Assembly (NCBI GenBank): GCA_030668905.1
Contig: DAOVEQ010000014.1
Coordinates: 1-11,010, forward strand
Length of the DNA: 11,010 nt
Reading direction: 5' to 3'
DNA from: Thermococci archaeon
GTDB taxonomy: Archaea; Methanobacteriota_B; Thermococci; Methanofastidiosales; B48-G16
Below, piece by piece: positions 1 through 6,386 of the stretch (its first letter is position 1; each line of letters opens with the position of its first letter). The position numbers and the translations under genes are program-made. Under the pieces are notes generated by a model. The model had not been told where the DNA came from. It saw only the letters and a list, made by a program, of their open reading frames with translations, and made no database searches.

Positions 1-698
1 GGATCATCGCTAATTTCTTTCGCTTTTTCTTCAGAGGCCAGAACGACACAGGCCGCTCCATCACTCACGGGAGAGCAATGGAATAATCTCAATGGATCTG
101 CTACAAGGGTGGAGTTCATTACTCTCTCCAATGAAACTTCAAACTGAAAATGTGCGTTGGGGTTTAAACTCCCGTTATGATGATTCTTTACTGCCACCAA
201 ACTCAATTGTTCTTCCGTAGTACCGTACTCATACATATGTCTTCTCGCCATAAGTGCATAAAGACTGGGGAATGTAGCTCCATTGAAGGATTCCCATTCC
301 TGATCTGCGGCAGAGGCAAGATATCCAGTAGTCTGTGACCCCAGAGCATCTGTCATCTTCTCGACGCCTCCGACTACGACTATGTTCGCAAACCCTGAAG
401 CTATCGCCATAAGCCCCTGTCTCAATGCCAGGCCACCTGAAGCACACGCAGATTCTACCCTTGTCGAAGGTACAGGCAATAATCCACCGTAATCTGCTAT
501 TAAAGATGCTATATGTCCCTGTTTTACGAACATATCTCCGGACATACACCCTGTATAGAGTGCATCTACCCTTTCTCCTGAAACTCCAGCATCGCTCAAA
601 GCCTTTATTCCCGCTTCGATTGTAAGACTTCTCAATGATGAGTTCCACAGTTCTCCAAATCTGGTCATTCCTACTCCAATAACTGCAACTTTTCTCAT
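1..698 (-). CDS. Acetoacetyl-CoA thiolase, archaeal type (3' end outside window)
   Basis: The first 232 residues read as a thiolase, which condenses two acetyl-CoA into acetoacetyl-CoA, the first step of the mevalonate pathway, in the cytoplasm. The start MRKVAVIGVGMTRFG is typical of the archaeal/SCP2-like thiolase branch. The nucleophile region VESACASGG puts the active cysteine at residue 85. Further family landmarks are GGVEKM (111-115), NHHNGSLNPNA (172-182) and SPVSDGAA (209-216). The gene begins four bases after the HMG-CoA synthase stop, and its ribosome-binding site GAGGTGA overlaps that stop, so the two are co-transcribed and probably translationally coupled. In known archaea the two enzymes form a complex held together by a DUF35 protein that channels acetoacetyl-CoA. 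The DUF35 gene would be expected just beyond base 1, but that is inference. The C-terminal catalytic His and Cys motifs are off the window. Confidence 0.93.
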   Translation of the reverse strand, partial: MRKVAVIGVGMTRFGELWNSSLRSLTIEAGIKALSDAGVSGERVDALYTGCMSGDMFVKQGHIASLIADYGGLLPVPSTRVESACASGGLALRQGLMAIASGFANIVVVGGVEKMTDALGSQTTGYLASAADQEWESFNGATFPSLYALMARRHMYEYGTTEEQLSLVAVKNHHNGSLNPNAHFQFEVSLERVMNSTLVADPLRLFHCSPVSDGAACVVLASEEKAKEISDD

Positions 699-702
699 GA
701 TC

Positions 703-1749
703 TCACCTCATCAGTATCTTTCTTCTATATTTTGTGTAAGTTGCATAATCAATATACCTTTTATTATGTATCATGTCCCATGTTTTCGGACACATATCTC
801 TTTTATTCTCTATTGCCTCATTTACTGTAATATAAAATGAGTCAGAGCCTGCGCCAGAACCGTAAGAAGTCATCAGGATTTTATCTCCAGGCTTGGCAAC
901 ATCTAATACGGCAGTGAGTCCTAAAACACTTGATCCTGAGTATGCATTTCCCATTTCAGTAACTACCAAACTCTGAGTTACCTGCTCTTTCGAAAATCCC
1001 AATTTTTTTGCCATATTCACAGGGAACTTAGCATTAGGCATATGAAAAACTACATAGTCTACATCCTCAGGTTTTAAACTCATTTTCTCTATCATCATCT
1101 TTGTAGCGGTACCCACATGTTTAAAATATGCGGGTTCACCTGTAAATCTTCCTCCATGCTGGGGGTAATATTCGTGCTCACGCCTCCAGAAGTCAGGGGT
1201 ATCCGTAGTATACGATAGAGTTTCTTCTATGGTGGCAATACTATCCTTATTTTTTTTGCTGAGGATAAATGCCGCACCACCGGCAGACGTAGCATACTCC
1301 AGAGCATCTCCAGGGGCTCCCTGAGATGTATCGGCTCCTATAGCCAGACCGTATTTGATGTATCCTCCTTCTATGAGACCCATAACGTTCTGGATCGCCG
1401 CAGTACCCGCTTTACACGCAAACTCATAATCCGCACATTTGAGTTCTCCTTCGCATCCTATAGCGGCAGCAACTACAGTTCCCGACGGCTTCACAACATA
1501 TGGATGCGATTCTGAACCTACGTATATCGCGCCTATCTCTTCCGGATCGATTCCAGCCCTTTTTAAAGCACATTTTGCTGCTGCTGTCGCAATGGTAATC
1601 GTGTCTTCATCTATACTTGGTACCGATTTCTCGGATACACCTAAACCTTTTTCAGCATTTCTCGGGTCCTTGCCCCAGATTCTCGCTATCTCGCTCGTCT
1701 TGATCCTATTTTTTGGTACATACGCACCATAGCCTATTATACCGATCAT
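703..1749 (-). CDS. mvaS: Hydroxymethylglutaryl-CoA synthase
   Basis: This enzyme condenses acetyl-CoA with acetoacetyl-CoA to give HMG-CoA for isoprenoid lipid synthesis. At 348 residues from the chosen start it has the usual length of the archaeal family, which is shorter than eukaryotic HMGS. The start [16 protein letters not shown] is conserved. The expected catalytic triad is visible: Glu80 (VGSESHP), Cys112 ([10 protein letters not shown]) and His236 (FHMPNAKFP), plus the NAYSGSS loop at 268-274. An in-frame ATG 25 codons upstream (1824) is open but unlikely: the extra residues do not fit the family, they span the TATA box at 1781-1791, and the chosen ATG has a GGTGAT ribosome-binding site four bases ahead. 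It has its own promoter and is followed by the thiolase after four bases. Confidence 0.96.
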   Translation of the reverse strand: MIGIIGYGAYVPKNRIKTSEIARIWGKDPRNAEKGLGVSEKSVPSIDEDTITIATAAAKCALKRAGIDPEEIGAIYVGSESHPYVVKPSGTVVAAAIGCEGELKCADYEFACKAGTAAIQNVMGLIEGGYIKYGLAIGADTSQGAPGDALEYATSAGGAAFILSKKNKDSIATIEETLSYTTDTPDFWRREHEYYPQHGGRFTGEPAYFKHVGTATKMMIEKMSLKPEDVDYVVFHMPNAKFPVNMAKKLGFSKEQVTQSLVVTEMGNAYSGSSVLGLTAVLDVAKPGDKILMTSYGSGAGSDSFYITVNEAIENKRDMCPKTWDMIHNKRYIDYATYTKYRRKILMR

Positions 1750-1780
1750 GGGTATCACCTTTTGTAATAAAAAAACTCCA

Positions 1781-1791
1781 TTATATAAAAA
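1781..1791 (-). promoter_or_regulatory. TATA box of the HMG-CoA synthase/thiolase operon
   Basis: The minus strand reads TTTTTATATAA, preceded by an A-rich BRE-like stretch (GAAAAG). Its centre lies about 38 bases before the HMGS ATG. Using the roughly 24-base TATA-to-start spacing seen elsewhere in this window, transcription would begin near 1763, giving a leader of about 14 bases that carries GGTGAT at 1756-1761. The operon can therefore be transcribed independently of the regulator gene upstream. Inferred from sequence only. Confidence 0.6.
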
Positions 1792-1816
1792 CTTTTCGGT
1801 GTTTGCAAAAGAATGT

Positions 1817-1832
1817 ATCGACAAAAAACGAT
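1817..1832 (-). promoter_or_regulatory. Candidate operator or oligo-T terminator between regulator and HMGS
   Basis: ATCG and CGAT half-sites (1817-1820 and 1829-1832) flank a run that reads six T on the minus strand (1823-1828). The run begins eight bases after the regulator stop and lies about 26 bases upstream of the HMGS TATA box. It could be an archaeal oligo-T terminator for the regulator mRNA, a short operator, or chance in AT-rich DNA. Confidence 0.25.
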
Positions 1833-1835
1833 TGA

Positions 1836-2549
1836 CTATACTTTTATATTCCTCAGGGCTTTAAGGAGGAGGTCCACAGATTCGGCTTTTGAATGCACAA
1901 GCGGTATTTTTTCGATCTCCGCTATCTTTATGGCTACAGGATCCATTATCTCTGGCCCGTGAAGAACTACAAGAGAAGGTTTGAGTCCCTTTACCTTTAT
2001 AGCTACCATAGGGCTTCTCCCGTAGGTGACTTTTGTAAAAACTAAGGCTCTCTCAGTTGTCCAGCCATATAACTTAAGAAAATCCTCACTGTCCATTTCC
2101 AAGATCGCCTTTATAGAGTCTATTACTGTATATCCATAGATCATATGCTCTGATACCCTTGGAGCAGTCAGGATCTCACCCCACACAGCTTTTGCTATAG
2201 TTTCTATGTCTACAGGAAGTGAAAATTCTCTGATGTCCATTATTATATCTGTAGAAAGCTCTGTAGTAAACATCCTTGAGAAAGCGTGAATAACCTGTTC
2301 TCCATTAGCTTCATCTATGTGTATCAGTCCTTCTACGAACTTTTTTATCGTTCCAGCACCGGGAGATTTTCTTCTCCCACCTTCATAATCACTTAGAACA
2401 GAAGATGAAATTTTCAAGTAACTGGCTAAATCTGTCTGAGTAATCCCAAAGATTTCCCTCCATTTTTTCATTGTTTTTCCAGGCTCTCCAGAAAGAACGA
2501 TCTCCCCGGCCATCCTTTTTGCTAGTTTTTCTTTAGAATCATCTACCAT
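1836..2549 (-). CDS. HTH (XRE/Cro-type) transcriptional regulator, archaeal family
   Basis: A 237-residue protein with a Cro/C1-type helix-turn-helix near residues 26-75. The recognition region around 48-64 contains [17 protein letters not shown], which strongly resembles archaeal XRE-family regulators. The remaining two thirds (from about 80) is an alpha/beta domain with motifs such as [15 protein letters not shown] and [13 protein letters not shown], typical of a long archaeal regulator family (COG1709-like from memory) often described only as predicted transcriptional regulators. No membrane segment is visible. It lies directly upstream of, and co-directional with, the HMGS/thiolase operon, so control of mevalonate genes and possibly of itself is a reasonable inference. 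The ligand is unknown. Its own TATA box sits 25 bases before the ATG, with no ribosome-binding site, which fits a leaderless mRNA. Confidence 0.88.
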   Translation of the reverse strand: MVDDSKEKLAKRMAGEIVLSGEPGKTMKKWREIFGITQTDLASYLKISSSVLSDYEGGRRKSPGAGTIKKFVEGLIHIDEANGEQVIHAFSRMFTTELSTDIIMDIREFSLPVDIETIAKAVWGEILTAPRVSEHMIYGYTVIDSIKAILEMDSEDFLKLYGWTTERALVFTKVTYGRSPMVAIKVKGLKPSLVVLHGPEIMDPVAIKIAEIEKIPLVHSKAESVDLLLKALRNIKV

Positions 2550-2569
2550 AAATAAACTCTATCGTCGGG

Positions 2570-2578
2570 ATATAAAAA
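2570..2578 (-). promoter_or_regulatory. TATA box for the HTH regulator, leaderless geometry
   Basis: The minus strand reads TTTTTATAT with AAATG ahead of it, 25 bases (box centre) before the regulator ATG at 2549. No Shine-Dalgarno motif lies between them, so transcription probably starts at or within a base or two of the ATG. Confidence 0.6.
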
Positions 2579-2607
2579 CATTTCGTTTATTGCGATAATG
2601 TTTACCG

Positions 2608-2766
2608 TCATTTGTTATAAACAATATAAATGAATATAATAATACCTATTATTATTAATATATCTGCAATTACCACTCCAAATGTATAGAGAATATACCC
2701 TCTAGTTTCTCTATCTCCCTCTCTGAAAAGCGTTATAAGTTCTTTAATCCTCTTCATTTTTAACAT
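2608..2766 (-). CDS. Small single-pass membrane protein, unknown function
   Basis: An unrecognised open frame of 52 codons from the ATG at 2766, or 49 from the ATG at 2757. The product has a charged N-terminus (MKRIKELITLFREGDRETRG) and one hydrophobic helix covering about the last 28 residues, rich in Ile (ADILIIIGIIIFIYIVY), then a short NK tail. The basic N-terminus suggests it stays in the cytoplasm, by the positive-inside rule. The upstream ATG lies one base after the DUF4342 stop, so the gene is packed into the same transcript as trxB. The ribosome-binding site is weak for both starts (AAAGAG before the longer one). Reality is supported by tight spacing, charge and hydrophobic order, and the lack of any other content in this gap. 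I know no homologue. Confidence 0.6.
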   Translation of the reverse strand: MLKMKRIKELITLFREGDRETRGYILYTFGVVIADILIIIGIIIFIYIVYNK

Positions 2767-2767
2767 G

Positions 2768-3082
2768 TTACTCTTTCTTTTCGACTATTATCTTGCATCT
2801 TGTAGCTAACGCTGCAATTGCACCCAGGGCAGCAAGCCATGGAACGAGTAACACTCCTATAAAGCCAACAGTCACGGGAATTTCCAACAATACTCTATCT
2901 TTTTCATCTTTGATAGTTATCTTAGTCACATTTCCCTCATGAATAATTTCTTTGATTTTTTCTACGAGATGGTCAGAATCAATTACAAACTCTTCTTCTT
3001 TCGTTTCAGTTGGAGATCCACATATATGGCAGAATTTCGCTTCTTCCGGGAGTTTTGTTCCACATTTTTTACAGATTTTCAT
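2768..3082 (-). CDS. Zinc-ribbon protein fused to a DUF4342 domain
   Basis: A 104-residue protein in two parts. Residues 4-21 form a zinc ribbon with two CxxC knuckles (Cys4, Cys7, Cys18, Cys21; CKKCG and CHICG). Residues about 31-104 match the DUF4342 pattern: DHLVEKIKEIIHEGNVTKI, then KDEKDRVLLEIPVTVG, then a hydrophobic segment (71-92) and TRCKIIVEK. The hydrophobic stretch may associate with a membrane. The molecular function of DUF4342 is not known to me. The ATG overlaps the last base of the trxB stop (TAATG), which indicates coupled translation with thioredoxin reductase. The cysteine knuckles may bind metal or be a redox partner; that is speculation from the neighbour. A small membrane protein follows directly. 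Confidence 0.82.
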   Translation of the reverse strand: MKICKKCGTKLPEEAKFCHICGSPTETKEEEFVIDSDHLVEKIKEIIHEGNVTKITIKDEKDRVLLEIPVTVGFIGVLLVPWLAALGAIAALATRCKIIVEKKE

Positions 3083-4014
3083 TATATCCCTCTCTTTTTA
3101 AGATATTTATAAGCAGACTCAGCTGCTATGGCTCCTTCTGCACATGCTGTGACTATCTGAGCGAGCATATTCGAGCCCGTAGTTACATCACCCGCAGCAA
3201 ATACTTTCGGAACATTTGTTGACATATCCTCATTAACTTTTATATACTCTTTCGCATCTACAGAGACGCCAAGTTTTTTCGCGAGTTCGCTCTCGGGGTC
3301 TGTACCTATTTCAATGAAAAGACCATCTAATTTTATTTCAATGTTTTTACCATTCTGATCTAAAATTACGGACTCAAGTTTCTCTTCTCCTTTTAATTCT
3401 TTAGGTACAGATTCAAGTATCATCTCTATTTTTTTATTGTTTTCTGCCCTCTCTATCCACACAGGCATCGCTCGCATCTTCTTTTTTTCTCTTCTGTATA
3501 TAAGATAAACCTTTTTTGCATACTCCGAAAGCAGTAGAGCGGATGCTACAGCGGAATCACCGCCGCCAATAACACTCACAGTCTTATCTTTGAAAAAAAC
3601 ACCATCACAGGTAGCACAGTAAGACACGCCTCTACCTCTGAACTTATCTTCATTGAGTAAACCCAGTTTTCTTTTCTTTGCACCAGTTGCAAATATAAGT
3701 GTTCTTCCAAAATACCCAATATCATCTTCTGTTTTTACATTAAATCCATTTTCAGTTTTTTCTATCTCTGCAACTTCAAGAAAATCCATTGTTTCCACAC
3801 CCAGAGATTCCGCATGTTCCTTGAATTTTGTTGCTAGATCCATTCCGTTTATCATTGAAAACCCGGGATAGTTCTCAATTCTGTAAGACTCCGAGACCTG
3901 TCCACCTGACTCTTTACCTATCAAAATCGTTTTCATATTAAATCGAGTTGCATATATCCCTGCTGCATAACCTGCAGGGCCTGAGCCTACTATTATAAGG
4001 TCATATTCTTCCAT
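3082..4014 (-). CDS. trxB: Thioredoxin reductase (FAD, NAD(P)H)
   Basis: A 310-residue cytoplasmic flavoprotein of normal TrxB length. The FAD-binding GSGPAG is at 10-15, the redox-active CATC at 133-136, the pyridine-nucleotide GGGDSA at 150-155, and the second FAD motif AAGD at 273-276 followed by an aligned Gln (AQIV). The nucleotide-specificity region reads YRREKKKMRA (173-182) and keeps the Arg pair plus the later Arg of NADPH-using enzymes, so NADPH is the likelier donor; Tyr replaces the usual His. It would pass electrons to a thioredoxin or glutaredoxin-like protein not encoded in this window. It leads a minus-strand cluster with the zinc-ribbon/DUF4342 gene (one-base stop/start overlap). 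The start has no ribosome-binding site but a TATA-like box at the leaderless distance. Confidence 0.95.
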   Translation of the reverse strand: MEEYDLIIVGSGPAGYAAGIYATRFNMKTILIGKESGGQVSESYRIENYPGFSMINGMDLATKFKEHAESLGVETMDFLEVAEIEKTENGFNVKTEDDIGYFGRTLIFATGAKKRKLGLLNEDKFRGRGVSYCATCDGVFFKDKTVSVIGGGDSAVASALLLSEYAKKVYLIYRREKKKMRAMPVWIERAENNKKIEMILESVPKELKGEEKLESVILDQNGKNIEIKLDGLFIEIGTDPESELAKKLGVSVDAKEYIKVNEDMSTNVPKVFAAGDVTTGSNMLAQIVTACAEGAIAAESAYKYLKKRGI

Positions 4015-4036
4015 GATTTATATTACTGCCTTTGTC

Positions 4037-4042
4037 TTTTAA
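4037..4042 (-). promoter_or_regulatory. TATA-like box for trxB
   Basis: The minus strand reads CTTAAAAG with its TTAAAA core ending 22 bases before the trxB ATG. The spacing fits a leaderless transcript, and no Shine-Dalgarno motif is present. The sequence is a weaker match than the other TATA boxes in the window. Confidence 0.4.
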
Positions 4043-4064
4043 GAATTTATGCTATCGATAACAC

Positions 4065-4104
4065 TATAAAAGGAGAGACCCTCCATAAGTAAGATTTAAA
4101 TATA
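4065..4104 (+). promoter_or_regulatory. Two candidate TATA boxes for the membrane protein/threonine aldolase operon
   Basis: TATAAAAG at 4065-4072 and TTTAAATATA at 4095-4104 both face the plus-strand operon. The second is centred 24 bases before the ATG at 4123, the same spacing as other leaderless starts here, and would leave the ATG at 4105 untranscribed. The first would start transcription near 4093 and give a 12-base leader to 4105 or a 30-base leader to 4123. Neither start has a ribosome-binding site. Confidence 0.45.
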
Positions 4105-4122
4105 ATGTCTGCAACTAATATC

Positions 4123-4482
4123 ATGGCAAAAAAACAGGTTCCTGTAACAGGCATAATTTTGTTGATCGTGATTGTAGCATCAATAATATACCTCGCCTAT
4201 ACAAAGATAGAAGATCCAACGATAAGGGCTATAGTAATCATTATCCCCCTGTTTATAGCTTTTTCTGCCCTGATAGGACTTAAAAAGGAGTATAGTATAG
4301 CAGACAAGATTATTAAGGAAGGACTTGTGGATGAATATCTTGATAAACACGGTTTTGGGGACAGAAGAACCTTTGATGAATTTATTGAAGAACTGGAGAT
4401 GAGAGGATACACAATAAATCCTGGTACGAAGGCCCAACTCAGAAGGGAGATCGTGGAAGGATTCGAAAGGCGTAAAAAATGA
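4123..4482 (+). CDS. Two-helix membrane protein with charged cytosolic tail, unknown function
   Basis: I do not recognise this protein. From the ATG at 4123 it has 119 residues: a short basic start (MAKKQ), two hydrophobic helices at about 9-26 and 35-53 joined by a short acidic loop, then a soluble helical tail of about 65 residues rich in Glu, Arg and Lys (for instance KHGFGDRRTFDEFIEELEMRG). The two helices form a hairpin that would leave both ends in the cytoplasm. An ATG six codons upstream (4105) is in frame, but it abuts the TATA box at 4095-4104, so I prefer 4123. The stop overlaps the threonine aldolase ATG by four bases (ATGA), which implies coupled translation. No functional link to the aldolase is evident. 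Confidence 0.78.
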   Translation: MAKKQVPVTGIILLIVIVASIIYLAYTKIEDPTIRAIVIIIPLFIAFSALIGLKKEYSIADKIIKEGLVDEYLDKHGFGDRRTFDEFIEELEMRGYTINPGTKAQLRREIVEGFERRKK

Positions 4483-5492
4483 GGACTATAGATCTGAGGA
4501 GTGACACCGTCACAAAACCTTCTAAAGAAATGCTTGAATCTATTTTGAATGCTGAATTGGGGGATGATGTATATGGAGAAGATCCTACGGTCGACAAGCT
4601 TGAAGAAATAGCTGCTGAGAAGATGGGCAAAGAGGATGCTCTATTAGTTACAAGCGGGACTCAGGGAAATTTAATAAGCGTGATGGCAAATACAAACAAA
4701 GGAGAAGAGGTTATCTTAGACTCGGAGAGCCATATATATTATTATGAAGTAGGTGGGATCGCTGCAGTGGCAAATCTTCTCGTGAAACTTATAAAAGGAA
4801 GAATGGGTGTTCTCGATCCTGAAGATGTAGAAGATGCTATAAGGCCCAAGAATATACACATGCCCATAACAAGTTTGGTATGCATCGAAAATACGCATAA
4901 CAGGGCTGGAGGCACTGTATGGAAACCTGAGCAGATAAAAGCAGTCAGTGATGTGGTAGAAGATAAAGGATTGAAGCTTTATATGGATGGTGCAAGAATA
5001 TTCAACTCTGCAGTAGCTCAGAATATAGATGTCAGGAAAATGGCACGATACGTCGATAATGTCATGTTCTGTCTCTCAAAGGGTCTGGCGTGCCCCGTAG
5101 GATCGATGATATGTGGCACTGAAGAATTTATCGAAAAAGCAAGAAAATATAGAAAGATGTTTGGTGGAGGAATGAGACAGGCCGGCATTATAGCTGCACC
5201 TGGTATTATTGCATTGGAGAGCATGGTGGAACGGCTTAAAGAAGATCATGAGAATGCCAAAATACTTGCCAGAGGATTAAAAGATCTTAACTTCAGGATA
5301 GACCTCAAAAGAGTTCAGACGAATATAGTGGTTTTTGAGGTAGAAAATAGTGAAAAGTTTATTTCTGAGATAAACAAACACGGCATAAAGGCTTCAAACT
5401 TTGGAAAGGGTAAAGTTAGAATGGTAACACACTATGGAATAGAAAAGGAGGACATAAAATATGTTCTTGACACTTTAGAGACTATTCTTTAA
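4479..5492 (+). CDS. ltaE: Low-specificity L-threonine aldolase
   Basis: A PLP-dependent fold-type I enzyme of 337 residues that cleaves L-threonine or L-allo-threonine to glycine and acetaldehyde; related beta-eliminating lyases are a less likely alternative. The diagnostic start RTIDLRSDTVTKP is followed by GDDVYGEDPTV (28-38), the phosphate-binding SGTQGN (59-64), His85 that stacks on PLP (DSESH), DGAR (170-173) with the Asp that pairs with the PLP nitrogen, and the Schiff-base Lys201 in CLSKGLACPVGS. Arg314 (VRMVTH) fits the substrate carboxylate site. All key residues are present and the length is normal. It overlaps the membrane protein gene by four bases upstream, and its stop overlaps the converging minus-strand gene by 11 bases. 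Confidence 0.94.
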   Translation: MRTIDLRSDTVTKPSKEMLESILNAELGDDVYGEDPTVDKLEEIAAEKMGKEDALLVTSGTQGNLISVMANTNKGEEVILDSESHIYYYEVGGIAAVANLLVKLIKGRMGVLDPEDVEDAIRPKNIHMPITSLVCIENTHNRAGGTVWKPEQIKAVSDVVEDKGLKLYMDGARIFNSAVAQNIDVRKMARYVDNVMFCLSKGLACPVGSMICGTEEFIEKARKYRKMFGGGMRQAGIIAAPGIIALESMVERLKEDHENAKILARGLKDLNFRIDLKRVQTNIVVFEVENSEKFISEINKHGIKASNFGKGKVRMVTHYGIEKEDIKYVLDTLETIL

Positions 5493-6213
5493 ATTTTATG
5501 TATCCCATTCTTTTGTAAGGTTCAATTACCCCTATGACATCCTCTGGCGTTTGACCGCTCACTCTTATAATCTCTCTTATATCTCTTTTTCCATCTATAT
5601 ACGATAGGATATCTCTAACAAAAGGATCTACATTCTCTAAGAACTCCTCTTTTGCCATGCCAGCTACGGTTATTTGTGAGACGCCTATCCCGCTAAATTG
5701 GGGGATCCTATCTCCCCATTCTTTTGGTACAGCTACAGCTTTTTTCACTTCTGCTTTCGGGGGTTTTACAGTAGGTTTAGGCTGAATTTCTTCCGTTATC
5801 TTTTCTGCTTCTAAAGGCTTGGTCCGAGCCTCTTCCACTCTTTTCTCCATTACAGCTTCTTTTGATTTTGCCATTCCTTCTGCTCCAAAGACTTCTCCCA
5901 TCCCATATTTTTTATCGAGAGGATAAAATTCTTTTAAAACATTCAACTGCGTCTCCGTTAACCTGTGAAGGATTACCGCAGGTTTTTCACGCAACAATTC
6001 CTGGACATTCTGGAGAGGTTCTCCTTCTCTTTGACCTTCATAAAATATTCCTATGATGCTTTCATTTTCAATAAAAACATAACCTTCCTCTATCTCTCCT
6101 CCCATTATGAGAATCTCCAAGTAACCTCTATCTTTAAATTTTTGTAAGACTCCTTCTAAGTCTACAAATTCTAAAGGAGACTCCAAAATAATTTCTCCTC
6201 GTGGTATATCCAT
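5482..6213 (-). CDS. Archaeal cytosolic protein, DUF2226-like with C-terminal winged-helix-like domain
   Basis: No function is assigned. From the ATG at 6213 it has 243 residues in three parts. Residues 1-105 start MDIPRGEIILESPLEF and contain GYVFIENESIIGIFYEGQ, a layout I recall from archaeal DUF2226 and bacterial DUF4388 proteins (uncertain). Residues about 115-165 are a charged linker rich in Lys, Glu and Pro, likely disordered. Residues 190-243 (DPFVRDILSYIDGKRDIREII...) resemble small PqqD-like or winged-helix modules. There is no signal or membrane segment. GGAG lies eight bases before the ATG at 6213. An in-frame ATG at 6246 adds 11 residues and sits 24 bases from another TATA box, so both starts are possible. 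It converges on the threonine aldolase with an 11-base overlap. Confidence 0.75.
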   Translation of the reverse strand: MDIPRGEIILESPLEFVDLEGVLQKFKDRGYLEILIMGGEIEEGYVFIENESIIGIFYEGQREGEPLQNVQELLREKPAVILHRLTETQLNVLKEFYPLDKKYGMGEVFGAEGMAKSKEAVMEKRVEEARTKPLEAEKITEEIQPKPTVKPPKAEVKKAVAVPKEWGDRIPQFSGIGVSQITVAGMAKEEFLENVDPFVRDILSYIDGKRDIREIIRVSGQTPEDVIGVIEPYKRMGYIKFKE

Positions 6214-6249
6214 GTGATCAACTCCTGATTGATATAATATCTCCATACA

Positions 6250-6275
6250 AATATTTAAATCTATCTATATTTAAA
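6250..6275 (-). promoter_or_regulatory. Tandem TATA boxes upstream of the DUF2226-like gene
   Basis: On the minus strand TTTAAATATA (6275-6266) and TTTAAATATT (6259-6250) are near-identical boxes 16 bases apart. The distal one is centred about 24 bases before the ATG at 6246 (leaderless). The proximal one predicts a start near 6230 and a leader of about 17 bases carrying GGAG before the ATG at 6213. The rest of the divergent gap to guaA (6276-6358) shows only AT-rich sequence and a pyrimidine tract near 6333-6348 that I cannot assign. Confidence 0.5.
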
Positions 6276-6358
6276 CTTTTCTTAACATAAAAGCTGAATA
6301 GAACTGTATTTCTAACTCTTCAGTTGAAAAAACTCTCTTTCTTTTTTGATTAGATAAC

Positions 6359-6367
6359 TTTTTATTT
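6359..6367 (+). promoter_or_regulatory. TATA box for guaA
   Basis: TTTTTATTT preceded by AAC is centred 24 bases before the guaA ATG. The ten-base string AACTTTTTAT is identical to the one ahead of the LplB gene (10325-10334). There is little ribosome-binding signal (GAG only), which fits a leaderless mRNA. Confidence 0.6.
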
Positions 6368-6386
6368 TCATCTACCTAAAGAGATC

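Noticed and set aside
229..648. 139-codon open frame on the minus strand
   Set aside because: It overlaps the thiolase in another frame of the same strand; the Arg/Cys/Ser-rich product has no recognisable features, while the thiolase frame carries VESACASGG.
1750..1824. N-terminal extension of HMG-CoA synthase from the ATG at 1824
   Set aside because: It covers the TATA box and does not fit the family; the ATG at 1749 has a GGTGAT site.
2612..2624. Inverted repeat TTGTT-ATA-AACAA, at first taken as an operator
   Set aside because: It falls within the last codons and stop region of the small membrane protein and is far from the regulator TATA box; coding explains it.
4072..4084. GGAG/CTCC short hairpin in the divergent trxB gap
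   Set aside because: A four-base stem only, between a TATA box and its predicted start; no T-run, and no gene ends nearby.
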